Of a stretch of 32,281 nucleotides of DNA, positions 13,341 through 21,375 are shown piece by piece. A program made the position numbers and the translations under genes. A model generated the notes under the pieces. It was not told the origin of the DNA and ran no database searches. It saw nothing but the letters and a program-made list of their open reading frames with translations. How positions within the stretch are numbered: position 1 is the first letter of the stretch; each line of letters begins with the position of its first letter. Source of the stretch: Muribaculum sp. (GTDB lineage Bacteria > Bacillota > Clostridia > Lachnospirales > Lachnospiraceae); NCBI GenBank assembly GCA_023663505.1, contig JAMPHH010000034.1, positions 1 to 32,281 on the forward strand. Reading direction: 5' to 3'.

Positions 13341-15683
13341 ATGACATTAAAACAACTAGCAATCGGTCGGTCAGCGTCTATTCTTGCTGTGGGCGGCGAG
13401 GGCGCGCTGCGACAGCATTTTCTGGATATGGGATTAATTCCGGGGGCGGAGGTCACACTGGTGAAGTACGCGCCCATGGGAGATCCCATGGAGCTATTGA
13501 TACACGGATATGAATTGACTCTGAGGCTTGCGGACGCGGAGCAGATAGAGATTGTGGAGACTGTGCCGCAGAAGGCGGAGACGCCCCGCGAGCGGAAAAA
13601 GGGGATTCCTCACCCGGGTCTGGGAGAAGGCGGCAAATATCACACAAAGGAAAACGAGAATCCGCTGCCTCCAAACGAGACAATCACCTTTGCTCTGGCG
13701 GGGAATCAGAACTGTGGCAAGACTACCCTGTTCAACCGTCTCACGGGTTCCAATCAGCATGTGGGAAATTTCCCGGGGGTGACGGTAGACCGCAAGGACG
13801 GCGTCATCAAGGGCTATCCCAACACCCTGATCACCGATCTGCCGGGGATATATTCCATGTCGCCATACAGCAATGAGGAGATTGTGACGCGCAGCTTTAT
13901 CCTGAAGGAGAGACCCAAGGGGATCATCAATATCGTTGACGCCTCCAATATTGAGCGCAATCTGTATCTGACCATGCAACTTATGGAGCTGGATATCCCT
14001 ATGGTGGTGGCTCTGAACATGATGGACGAGGTGCGGGAGAACGGCGGCTCTATCCTGATCAACGAGATGGAGGAATTCTTGGGAGTGCCCGTGGTGCCTA
14101 TATCCGCAGCTAAGAATGAGGGAATTGACGAGCTGATAGAGCATGCCGTGCATGTGGCAAAATATCAGGAGCGTCCGGAGCGGGTGGATTTCTGCAGCTC
14201 CGAGGACGAGGGGAGCGCCGTACATAGATGTATTCATGCCACCATGCATCTGATTGAGGATCACGCTCAACGGGCGGGGATTCCTCTGCGTTTTGCAGCC
14301 TCGAAGGTGGTGGAGGGGGATCTCAGGGTACTGGGACGATTGGAGTTAGATGATAATGAGCAGGAAATGTTGGAGCATATGATTATCCAGATGGAGAAGG
14401 AGCGGGGATTAGACCGTGCCGCGGCGGTCGCGGATATGCGCTTTCGCTATATTCAGAGGGTGAGCCGTGAGACGGTCATCAAGCCCGGAGAGAGTAAAGA
14501 GCATGCGAGAAGCCGAAGGATAGACAGTGTTTTGACCGGAAAATATACCGCGATGCCTTTCTTCGTGGGAATCATGGCATTGGTGTTCTGGCTGACCTTT
14601 AGCGTGATCGGCGTCCTACTGCAGGATTTACTGGCAGCAGGCATTGATTATCTGACGGGCTTGGCGGATAGCGCGCTCACTGCGGCGCATGTGAACGAAG
14701 CGCTGCATTCATTGGTGATAGACGGTATTTTCAACGGTGTGGGAAGTGTGCTGAGCTTCCTGCCGATCATTGTCACATTGTTTTTCTTTCTGTCACTGTT
14801 GGAGGACAGCGGATACATGGCAAGGGTGGCGTTTGTGATGGACAAGCTATTGCGTAAGATCGGGTTGTCGGGGCGGAGTATCGTGCCCATGCTGATTGGA
14901 TTTGGCTGTACCGTGCCGGGAGTTATGGCGAGCAGGACGCTCTCCTCTGAGAGAGACCGCAAGATGACCATATTGCTCACGCCATTTATGAGCTGTACGG
15001 CAAAGCTGCCGATTTATGGGTTTTTTACTTCCGTTTTCTTCCCAAGGCATGGCGGACTGGTGATGGTGCTGTTGTATTTTGGCGGTATCGCGGTGGGAAT
15101 CTTGGCGGCGCTTATGATGAAACGCAGTATGTTTCGGGGTGATCCGGTGCCCTTTGTGATGGAGCTGCCCAATTATCGTATGCCCGGGTGGAAGAATGTG
15201 ATGCAGCTATTGTGGGACAAGGCGAAGGATTTCCTGCAGAGGGCGTTCACAGTGATTTTCTTGGCAACGATTGTGATATGGTTTTTGCAGACCTTTGATG
15301 TGCATTTTAACATGGTGGTTGATTCCCAAAATAGCATATTGGCAGGGATTGCAGGCATCATTGCCCCGATATTTGAACCCTTGGGATTCGGAGATTGGAG
15401 GATTTCCACCGCGTTGATCACGGGATTCATGGCAAAGGAGAGTGTGGTGGCAACCCTGTCCGTCCTGATTCCGGGCGAGGAGCTGCTGCTCGGGATGCTC
15501 ACGCCCTTGAGCGCGGCATCCCTGCTTGTGTTCTGTCTGCTCTATACGCCCTGTGTGGCGGCGGTGGCGGCGGTCAAGCGCGAGCTGGGCGGAAAATGGG
15601 CGATTGCCGTGGTCTTTGGACAGTGCGCTATCGCATGGGTTGCCGCGTTTGTGGTGCGATGTGTCGGGGGGCTTTTGGTGTGA
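13341..15683 (+). CDS. feoB: FeoA-FeoB fusion, ferrous iron transporter
   Basis: 780 residues. Residues 1-75 are a FeoA (SH3-like) domain (LRQHFLDMGLIPGAEVTLVKYAPMGDP). Residues about 115-280 are the FeoB GTPase: G1 GNQNCGKT (121-128), the switch region HVGNFPGVTVDRK, G3 DLPG (166-169) and G4 NMMD (226-229). A helical GDI-like domain follows, then the polytopic membrane domain with the two Gate motifs (including GFGCTVPGVMASR and FMAKESVVATLS). It imports Fe2+ under anaerobic or low-iron conditions. The start follows GGGGGGAGGACC. FeoAB fusions are common in Clostridia. The gene is complete and alone in its operon. Confidence 0.96.
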   Translation: MTLKQLAIGRSASILAVGGEGALRQHFLDMGLIPGAEVTLVKYAPMGDPMELLIHGYELTLRLADAEQIEIVETVPQKAETPRERKKGIPHPGLGEGGKYHTKENENPLPPNETITFALAGNQNCGKTTLFNRLTGSNQHVGNFPGVTVDRKDGVIKGYPNTLITDLPGIYSMSPYSNEEIVTRSFILKERPKGIINIVDASNIERNLYLTMQLMELDIPMVVALNMMDEVRENGGSILINEMEEFLGVPVVPISAAKNEGIDELIEHAVHVAKYQERPERVDFCSSEDEGSAVHRCIHATMHLIEDHAQRAGIPLRFAASKVVEGDLRVLGRLELDDNEQEMLEHMIIQMEKERGLDRAAAVADMRFRYIQRVSRETVIKPGESKEHARSRRIDSVLTGKYTAMPFFVGIMALVFWLTFSVIGVLLQDLLAAGIDYLTGLADSALTAAHVNEALHSLVIDGIFNGVGSVLSFLPIIVTLFFFLSLLEDSGYMARVAFVMDKLLRKIGLSGRSIVPMLIGFGCTVPGVMASRTLSSERDRKMTILLTPFMSCTAKLPIYGFFTSVFFPRHGGLVMVLLYFGGIAVGILAALMMKRSMFRGDPVPFVMELPNYRMPGWKNVMQLLWDKAKDFLQRAFTVIFLATIVIWFLQTFDVHFNMVVDSQNSILAGIAGIIAPIFEPLGFGDWRISTALITGFMAKESVVATLSVLIPGEELLLGMLTPLSAASLLVFCLLYTPCVAAVAAVKRELGGKWAIAVVFGQCAIAWVAAFVVRCVGGLLV

Positions 15684-15701
15684 AATATTTCTGTTGTCTC
15701 T

Positions 15702-16496
15702 TTAGTTGTAGCCGCGCTTTAATGCCAGATACAGCTCTGCATTGGTGGCGTGGATATATGGATTCACATAAAAGACGCCCAATATCCCCAATGTGAGACC
15801 GGATAAGAGATTCCACCCGATAAAGGACAGATCTAACACGAAGGCGTCCCATTTATTTCCCGTCATTAATCGTTTGCTCTCCTGAAATATGTCATGACGG
15901 CTCATCTCAGGGTGATCCGCAAGCAGATAGGGAACCATTCGATATTCATATGCCTTGATAAAGCCGGGAATGATAAGCAGAAATGTCCACAGCACTATGT
16001 ACAGACCTCTCAGGAACATGGTGAGGATCGTGGTAACGTAATTGCGCTTAAAGGCTTGAAGCAAAAGCCCGGGACCTGCAGAGTCGATCCATGCGTTCTC
16101 CATAAAGAAGGCGCACCCGCCTACCTGCAAGGGATTAAATACCAAAAAGGAAAGCACCAATGCTATCAGAGAGGCAATAAGCAGAAGCATGATAATTGCC
16201 GAGGAAAGCATTTGTCCATAAGCGTATCCCGAGGAGTAATGACTTGTAGACATAACGCTCGGGGAATTACTCAGGGACGAGTCGCTAAAGTTGTAATAAT
16301 TGTAATACGGAGTGTCATAATCCTGATAATACCGTGAGTTCCTGTTTTCATTATAATTATCAAGCTTTTCCGTAACATTACTGCTGCCGCTGGCGCTGAT
16401 GATTGAAAGGATAAAAGCCACCAATACACATTTCCAATAATTTCTCTTAAATGCCGTCTTTGCTCTGAATTTTAATTCTGCCCGTGTCCAAGCCAT
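15702..16496 (-). CDS. DUF975 family membrane protein
   Basis: 264 residues. The N-terminus (WTRAELKFRAKTAFKRNYWKCV) is the DUF975 signature, followed by a membrane helix, a Tyr/Ser/Asn-rich extracytoplasmic stretch (about residues 45-85) and further membrane segments (IIMLLLIASLIALVL, LYIVLWTFLLIIPGFIKAYEY, LSFIGWNLLSGLTLGILGVF). Function is not established for the family. The start is supported by AGGAGGAATATT. A possible extended -10 (TGTTAGAAT) lies at 16554-16562 on the minus strand, with a weak -35. It ends 18 bases from the convergent feoB stop. Confidence 0.85.
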   Translation of the reverse strand: MAWTRAELKFRAKTAFKRNYWKCVLVAFILSIISASGSSNVTEKLDNYNENRNSRYYQDYDTPYYNYYNFSDSSLSNSPSVMSTSHYSSGYAYGQMLSSAIIMLLLIASLIALVLSFLVFNPLQVGGCAFFMENAWIDSAGPGLLLQAFKRNYVTTILTMFLRGLYIVLWTFLLIIPGFIKAYEYRMVPYLLADHPEMSRHDIFQESKRLMTGNKWDAFVLDLSFIGWNLLSGLTLGILGVFYVNPYIHATNAELYLALKRGYN

Positions 16497-16602
16497 AATA
16501 TTCCTCCTGATAAACGTTCATTCCCGCGAGGGTCGTTGACTGTTACAAGAACCATTCTAACATAAGAGCCGCAAAATAAAAAGAGGAATGATTACAGGAA
16601 TT

Positions 16603-18051
16603 CTAAGAATGTGGATTCCCTCTGTCCCACACGTTGCTGGGCTGTGATTTGACGGTGGGGTAGCGCAGCAGCAGAGTCCGCAGTGCCTTGCCGTTCCAAG
16701 GGAACAGTGGCCAGAAATAGCTCATGCCGCCGAAGGTGGGGGTGGTTGCCATAGAGATCATAATCAATAGCAGTCCGATCAGGAATCCCCACAGACCTCC
16801 CACAGCTGTGGTCAAAAGCAGGAAAATCCGATAGACCCGCAGCGCGTCGGCAAATTCAATGCTGTAAATGGAAAGGCTTGCCAGAAGCGTGATTGCGCCG
16901 TAAAACAGGACTTCTGTGGAAGCCCAGTTCAATGTGACAGCAATGTCACCTATCAGGAGTCCTCCCACAATGGAAAGCGAGCCCGAGAAGCGTCCTGAGT
17001 TCAGTGATGCGGAGTATTTGAACAAATCCAAAATAAATTCCACCGCCAACACATAGAAGATCAGCCGCAGACGCCCCATTTCCCCGGAGGTCAAGAGCTG
17101 CCATTTGGCGGCGATTTCCGGAAAATATGCGCCCACCAGAAGGAAGAAGGGCATGAGAAAAAGGCTCACGGGAATGCAGGCAAAGCGCACCAGTCGGAAG
17201 TAGGTTCCGATGATCGGGGATTTGTAATAGTCCTCCGCGCTCTGGGTAAATTGAAAGATGGTTCCCGGCAGAATCATGACCAAGGGGGAATTGTCCACCA
17301 GAATCAGGATATGCCCCTCCGAGAGATAGCTGCATGCCACGTCCGGCCTCTCCGTGTACTGAATGGAGGGCAGCGGATTCCACCATTTATGCGGTACTAA
17401 CAGCTCCTCCAGACTTTTCGCTCCCATGGTCAGAGATGTGACGTTCAGTGAGGAGAGCTTCTCGGTGAGCTTATCCAAGAGCTCCTGATTGACAAGATCC
17501 CCCAGATACGTCACCGCCACGTCCGTTTGGCTCATAGTCCCAACGGAATGAATGGCAAACGTGAGACGGGGGGAGCGGATACGTCTGCGAATCAGATTGG
17601 CGTTAAAGAGCATGGTTTCCACAAAGCCGTCTCTTGCGCCACGGGTGATGCGCTCCGCGTCCGGCTCCGCGACGCCTCTGGCGGGGTATGTGCGCACGTC
17701 CATGATAATCGCTTGGTCGAAGCCGTCCACAAAGAGCAGGGAAGGACCGCTCAGCAGATTTTTCACAAGGCTGTCCCAGTCAGAGGAAACCTCCGCTTGG
17801 GCGTAGCCGATTTTGGAGTTCATATAGCGAACCAGATCCTCCACATGGGCGTCCTGAGTGAATACGGGATTCTGCAGATCTGAGAAAATCTGCTGCAATA
17901 TCTCCGTCTTGCAAAAGCCGTTGACCCCGATCCAATAGGCGGGAGTCTGCCCCAGATAAAGGTCTCTGGTGACAAGGTCGAAGCTTGCGTCAATCGGCAG
18001 CAGCTTTTTTAAAGTGGCAATATTTTCGGATAAATTACTGGAAAGTGTCAA
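16603..18051 (-). CDS. GerA/SpoVAF-family spore germination protein (A subunit type)
   Basis: 482 residues. The N-terminal cytoplasmic region has the GerA A-subunit features: the DLVTRDLYLG and AYWIGVNGFCKTE strands, GPSLLFVDGFDQAIIMDVRTYPARGVAEPDAE and RGARDGFVETMLFNANLIRRRI. The C-terminal half has about five membrane helices (from about residue 285). In endospore formers these proteins lie in the spore inner membrane and form the nutrient receptor with B and C subunits, or, for SpoVAF, act with the SpoVA channel. No GerB/GerC or spoVA gene is adjacent, and the length (SpoVAF about 490) fits SpoVAF or an orphan A subunit. GAAAGGAAG precedes the start. Confidence 0.88.
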   Translation of the reverse strand: MTLSSNLSENIATLKKLLPIDASFDLVTRDLYLGQTPAYWIGVNGFCKTEILQQIFSDLQNPVFTQDAHVEDLVRYMNSKIGYAQAEVSSDWDSLVKNLLSGPSLLFVDGFDQAIIMDVRTYPARGVAEPDAERITRGARDGFVETMLFNANLIRRRIRSPRLTFAIHSVGTMSQTDVAVTYLGDLVNQELLDKLTEKLSSLNVTSLTMGAKSLEELLVPHKWWNPLPSIQYTERPDVACSYLSEGHILILVDNSPLVMILPGTIFQFTQSAEDYYKSPIIGTYFRLVRFACIPVSLFLMPFFLLVGAYFPEIAAKWQLLTSGEMGRLRLIFYVLAVEFILDLFKYSASLNSGRFSGSLSIVGGLLIGDIAVTLNWASTEVLFYGAITLLASLSIYSIEFADALRVYRIFLLLTTAVGGLWGFLIGLLLIMISMATTPTFGGMSYFWPLFPWNGKALRTLLLRYPTVKSQPSNVWDRGNPHS

Positions 18052-18191
18052 GGGGAATCTTCCTTTCTGGGGATTTGTGACCTGATTATTAACATATTTT
18101 CCCCGAAAGGATTATATTTATTCTTTCATCTGCAATCTAATCCCCATTCTTGCCGCAATCCGGAAATTTGGGCGCAGGCACAATATTCGCA

Positions 18192-18209
18192 AAACGAATA
18201 AATTCGTTT
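18192..18209. repeat. Small inverted repeat downstream of the SUKH gene
   Basis: AAACGAAT-AA-ATTCGTTT is an 8-bp dyad 15 bases beyond the stop of the leftward SUKH gene. No T tract follows on the minus strand, so it is a weak terminator or operator candidate. Confidence 0.4.
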
Positions 18210-18224
18210 GTGAAAATTTATTTT

Positions 18225-18863
18225 TCAACCTATCGCCCATGACAGACCTCCGAGCCTGCCCATGCGTTCGTCACGGGCTCTGTAAAGCGCCTTAAGTACA
18301 GCCTGTTTAACGCTTTCGTCCTCAAAGAGCATTTTCTTCTTGCCCTGAATGCGTAGCCACGTCTTGTCCCTGATACTGTCGGCTATCTCGCCGAGAGTGT
18401 CAAAATCCTCAATATCAAGCATACATTGACCGTAGCTCACAATATCCGTCCACTTTTTCGTGGAGCCGTGTATTTTCCCCAAGTGCGAAGAAACGTCCAC
18501 CTTCAAGCTGCCGCTTTTCTTATTGTATGTCATATCAACCTTGCTTTTGGCGGTGTCGAAAACGGTGTCCACCTCAAATTCAAATATATTACAGGCGTTC
18601 TCCCTTACTTCCTCAAGCTCGTCCCTGTTACTGTCTATCATCGACTCGAAGAAATCCGTAAACGTATCATAACTCTCGATCTCTCCGTCCGCAAGGCACA
18701 GCACCTGTCCGCACCGCTCGCCGCCCAATACCAGCACGAAAAGAAAATGATCCGTATGCCGCGACACGGCGATGGGGAACAGCGGCTCGTCCTTTTTGTG
18801 GAGCGACGGATTGTTCTCGAGCTCCGTTTTCAACCGGCGCAGTGCATAGGTGTAGAAAGTATC
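18225..18863 (-). pseudogene. SUKH (SMI1/KNR4) gene, part downstream of an in-frame amber codon
   Basis: This is the same reading frame as 18864-19127, separated only by a TAG at 18866-18864. After the TAG, ten codons (DTFYTYALRR) lead into a TTG at 18833, then about 200 residues (LKTELENNPSLHKK ... FPIAVSRHTDHFLFVLVLGG ... LKALYRARDERMGRLGG). The continuity of the protein across the stop indicates one ancestral gene of about 300 codons. Independent translation from TTG 18833 has no good ribosome binding site. The second half I do not recognise on its own. Confidence 0.65.
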
Positions 18864-19127
18864 CTAAGGATCGCTGTTGTAGTCCTTCGTGCCGAACAGT
18901 ACAACAGAGCGGTAGAGGTCGTGCCAGCCGTCCGCGTGCAGCAAAAAGTCCCTGTAATCATCAGTGAACGTCACCCCCAGCTTCTCCTGAACGGCGGCGA
19001 TGTCTCCCATATCCGCGGCGGCTTCGGGCAAAGAATATTTCCAAAGCTCGTTCTCGTCCGCCTTGTATAATTCATCTCTTACCATCATCATCGCCGCTAT
19101 GCGCTCTTTCCAGCTCCAATTCGTCAT
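18864..19127 (-). pseudogene. SUKH (SMI1/KNR4) family protein, N-terminal part, ended by amber codon
   Basis: 87 residues matching the start of the SMI1/KNR4 (SUKH) fold: EKLGVTFTDDYRDFLLHADGWHDLYRSVVLFGT is the typical core. SUKH proteins are often immunity proteins against polymorphic toxins. The frame ends at TAG 18866-18864 but continues beyond it for about 210 codons, so this is probably a recent nonsense mutation; readthrough or amber suppression cannot be excluded from sequence. The start ATG at 19127 follows AGAGGACTTATA, and the gene follows the 19143-19772 gene by 15 bases, implying one operon. Confidence 0.7.
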
Positions 19128-19142
19128 TATAAGTCCTCTCTA

Positions 19143-19772
19143 TTACTTGTGCTTGTAAGGCTCTATATTGTCGTTTGCGGGATTCAGATACCATGTTCCG
19201 CACTCTCTGCAGCCGTAGGTTATCTCATCGGGCTCATATTCGTAGAGCGGAACAAGCTCATAGCCCACCGATCTCAGCAGCCCGTCAAAGAACTCCTCGC
19301 GCTGCGCCCTGATCTCGGGGGTGTCGGTCTCGACACGCTTTCCGTCCTCGAGGAAATAATAATTGCGCTTGCGCATTTCGACTATGTAGTCAAATTCCTT
19401 GTGGTCGGGCGCCGCCCAGCAGTCGCGGCGTTTGCCGTTATTCAAAACGTGGATATGCCTGTTCGGGCGAATGACAAACTCCCACATCATTCCCTGATTC
19501 GGTTTGTATGTGCCGTACTTCATCGCTCCCTCTTTGAGATTCCATTCGGAAAAGCAAAACTCCTGCGTTTCCGGATTACCGATATTGATAGCCCCGAATA
19601 CATGGCGCAATCCGTCCTGCCGTATTTTCGTCTGCTTGAGATACTTCTTGACGTTGCCTATCACCTTCTCAAGCTCGTTATAATTGCAGTGTATCCCGTA
19701 ATCCACCGCTTCCATATAGCATCTCTTGTCTTGGTTGGGAATAATTTCCCTGTGATCTCCATTCCAGTACAT
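19143..19772 (-). CDS. Hypothetical protein with C-terminal CxxC motif
   Basis: 209 residues from ATG 19772, chosen because GGAGG lies 7 bases upstream; a longer in-frame GTG start at 19835 is less likely. No membrane segment. Notable segments are YMEAVDYGIHCNYNELEKVIGNVKKYLKQ and, near the end, CRECGTWYLNPANDN, a CxxC pair that could bind metal. I do not recognise the family. It is first in an operon with the SUKH gene, so it could belong to a toxin-immunity cassette, but that is only contextual. Confidence 0.75.
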   Translation of the reverse strand: MYWNGDHREIIPNQDKRCYMEAVDYGIHCNYNELEKVIGNVKKYLKQTKIRQDGLRHVFGAINIGNPETQEFCFSEWNLKEGAMKYGTYKPNQGMMWEFVIRPNRHIHVLNNGKRRDCWAAPDHKEFDYIVEMRKRNYYFLEDGKRVETDTPEIRAQREEFFDGLLRSVGYELVPLYEYEPDEITYGCRECGTWYLNPANDNIEPYKHK

Positions 19773-19905
19773 AGTTATACCTCCTTTTGGTTTTGGCTGT
19801 TTACAATAACTTGCCGTAAAAATCAACTTCGCCACTTCACCTATTCAACTGCCTTGATAAAGTTGTTGACCTTATAACGATAGAACTAAATATGTAGTTT
19901 GATTA

Positions 19906-19933
19906 ATTATACCATGACAGTACAAGATGTCAA
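19906..19933 (-). promoter_or_regulatory. Strong promoter for the 19143-18225 operon
   Basis: TTGACA (19933-19928), 16 bases, TATAAT (19911-19906) on the minus strand, with TGG directly before the -10 (extended -10). Both hexamers are perfect. The leader is about 125 bases long. Confidence 0.82.
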
Positions 19934-20168
19934 CTAAAAACTGCAGAAATGTCTTTGGAGTTTTTGCGAGATTTGCTTCCTTGCACATAATCATGTCAAA
20001 GTGGCAGAGACTTTTGCGTATAAGGATATAATAATTCAGGTTGTAAAGGGCATAAATCTTTTAGGGGAAATACGCTCTGCTATATGTCCTCAAAACAAGG
20101 CAATTTACGGCAGTGTAGAAAACATGGATTAATGTGATAAAATACAGAACAAACATTCGATTTACACA

Positions 20169-20197
20169 TTGACTTTTTGTAGTGCAAAAAGTATACT
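20169..20197 (+). promoter_or_regulatory. Promoter for the restriction-modification remnant
   Basis: TTGACT (20169-20174), 17 bases, TATACT (20192-20197). The -10 lies within a 15-bp palindrome (20189-20203). It drives the co-directional genes from 20299 onward. The rest of 19934-20168 shows no gene that I can support. Confidence 0.75.
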
Positions 20198-20203
20198 ATA
20201 CTT
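20189..20203. promoter_or_regulatory. Palindromic operator over the -10
   Basis: AAGTATA-C-TATACTT is a perfect 7-base-arm dyad overlapping TATACT. A repressor or restriction-modification control protein binding here would block the promoter; no such regulator gene is visible nearby. Confidence 0.55.
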
Positions 20204-20216
20204 ACGAGATAAATCA

Positions 20217-20258
20217 ATGAATAAGTTAGGCAGACCAAAAGGGAATAGTAAAGAATAA
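20217..20258 (+). other. 13-codon reading frame with GRPKG motif (leader peptide or gene-start remnant)
   Basis: ATG 20217 opens MNKLGRPKGNSKE and stops at TAA 20256-20258, about 13 bases after the predicted transcript start. GRPKG-type starts are common in small DNA-binding proteins, so this may be the truncated start of a regulator. Translation is unproven and the ribosome binding site is weak (ACGAGA). Confidence 0.25.
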
Positions 20259-20298
20259 ATAAGAATGGCAATTGAAAATCTTAGAGAGGAGAATGTCT

Positions 20299-20478
20299 AT
20301 GGAGAAAACATGGGATGTAACAATAATGAAAATGGGTTCAATTCAAATTAATGCCGAAACTGAGGAGGAAGCCATTGAGAAGGCAGAAGAGCTTGCAATA
20401 ATATCTACAAGCGTAAACTGGGAAGATAGTTGGAATGCGGTTGATGCGAACATAGTATCAAAATCACTTTATAGATAA
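20299..20478 (+). CDS. Small DpnD/PcfM-like protein
   Basis: 59 residues from ATG 20299, chosen because GAGGAG lies 8 bases upstream; the ATG at 20293 is too close to it. The sequence MEKTWDVTIMKMGSIQINAETEEEAIEKAEELA resembles the DpnD/PcfM-type small family, in which a beta strand pair is followed by an EEAIEKA helix. Function is not established; DpnD sits beside DpnI restriction genes and PcfM on a conjugative plasmid. Here it opens a restriction-modification-like operon, which agrees with that. Identification is tentative. Confidence 0.6.
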   Translation: MEKTWDVTIMKMGSIQINAETEEEAIEKAEELAIISTSVNWEDSWNAVDANIVSKSLYR

Positions 20479-20487
20479 AATATGATG

Positions 20488-20496
20488 TGATATAAT
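20488..20496 (+). promoter_or_regulatory. Extended -10 promoter upstream of the endonuclease-like gene
   Basis: TGATATAAT (TG at 20488-20489, TATAAT 20491-20496) is a perfect extended -10. No good -35 is seen. It lies 36 bases before ATG 20532. Confidence 0.4.
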
Positions 20497-20531
20497 GCTC
20501 TCGTATATTTTATCTTGGAGGACGAGATTGT

Positions 20532-20921
20532 ATGAAAGTTATGGATATAAGTGATTTGAAAAAAGAGGCTAAAATCTTTTGTGAGTTTATGAAAAAGGAA
20601 AATCATTCATCACTTATCGGTGTAACGGACGGCAAAGCTGTTGGAACCTATGTTGAGCAAAGATTCCAAGACTATATTTCCGGTAAATATGAAACGGAAA
20701 TTGGTAGTAGTGCAAAAGGAATTGATTTTCCCGATACATCAATAGAGACAGATATCAAGGTAACCAGTATTGTATATTCAGACTTAGCTGAGGAGATTTT
20801 AGCACATAAACCGGAACAGGGATATTTAACAATTAGTAATGCGCTTCAATGGAGATTACAGTACGCAAGAGTAATTGCGTTGGATAACACAGTAAATGGA
20901 GTGTTAAATTATGAATGGTAA
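20532..20921 (+). CDS. Short type II restriction endonuclease-like protein, probably internally deleted
   Basis: 129 residues. GSSAKGIDFPDTSIETDIKV (residues 58-77) fits a PD-(D/E)xK nuclease core, with Asp65 or Asp68 and Asp74-x-Lys76. The C-terminal part (GYLTISNALQWRLQYARVIA) resembles the end of longer endonucleases I recall, in which well over 100 residues separate the two blocks. Here they join at KVTS/IVYSD, so an in-frame internal deletion is likely and activity doubtful. GGAGG lies 10 bases before ATG 20532. The stop overlaps the methyltransferase start by 11 bp, the arrangement of a restriction-modification pair. Confidence 0.6.
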   Translation: MKVMDISDLKKEAKIFCEFMKKENHSSLIGVTDGKAVGTYVEQRFQDYISGKYETEIGSSAKGIDFPDTSIETDIKVTSIVYSDLAEEILAHKPEQGYLTISNALQWRLQYARVIALDNTVNGVLNYEW

Positions 20922-21285
20922 TGATTTGAAAAAGGAGTTTGGAGATTATCAAACCCCGAATTTATTTGCAGAAACAGTTTGTAATCTTCTTCGAGATGGA
21001 TTGAATTTAGATCCAAAAGTGGTGATTGAGCCTACATCAGGATTGGGTAATTTTTTGAATGCTGCTTTAAATTCTTTTAATAATATTAAAAAGGCAATTG
21101 GATTAGAAATCAATCCTGAATATTGTAACGAATGCAAGAAACGTATTGACGATAAAAGATTGCAGGTAATAAATGATAATTTTTTTTCGTATCAGATAGA
21201 ACAACATATTGAAGATGAAGAAACATTATTTATTGGAAATCCTCCGTGGGCAACAAATTCTGAATTAAATTTTAATCAAAGATAG
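20911..21285 (+). pseudogene. N6-adenine DNA methyltransferase, N-terminal fragment
   Basis: 124 residues carrying the first half of an adenine-N6 methyltransferase: FGDYQTP (residues 10-16, motif X), VVIEPTSGLGNFL (37-49, S-adenosylmethionine motif I) and the catalytic NPPW (110-113, motif IV). The frame stops at TAG 21283-21285, inside an inserted palindromic element, and resumes in the same phase at 21376. The intact gene would have been about 510-520 codons. The fragment lacks the target-recognition part and is unlikely to methylate DNA alone. Confidence 0.8.
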
Positions 21286-21294
21286 GGTTTAATT

Positions 21295-21368
21295 CCCCGC
21301 AGCTTGCTGCGCAACAAACTTTGCCCTTGAACTTGGGGTCTTGATACCCCGCAGCTTGCTGCGGGGTA
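21295..21368. repeat. REP-like double palindrome inserted in the methyltransferase gene
   Basis: Two related heads lie in tandem: CGCAGC-TT-GCTGCG (21298-21311) and TACCCCGCAGC-TT-GCTGCGGGGTA (21345-21368; perfect 11-bp stem). They share CCCCGCAGCTTGCTGCG and are linked by about 33 bases. The inserted block (about 21283-21375) is a multiple of three but brings stops TAG, TGA and TAG into the methyltransferase frame. It resembles REP elements mobilised in other bacteria by RAYT (IS200/IS605-like) transposases; none is in this window. Confidence 0.8.
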
Positions 21369-21375
21369 GTTCATT

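Noticed and set aside
18864..18866. Amber codon as programmed pyrrolysine or readthrough site
   Set aside because: There is no evidence of a pylT-type tRNA or recoding element here; a nonsense mutation is simpler.
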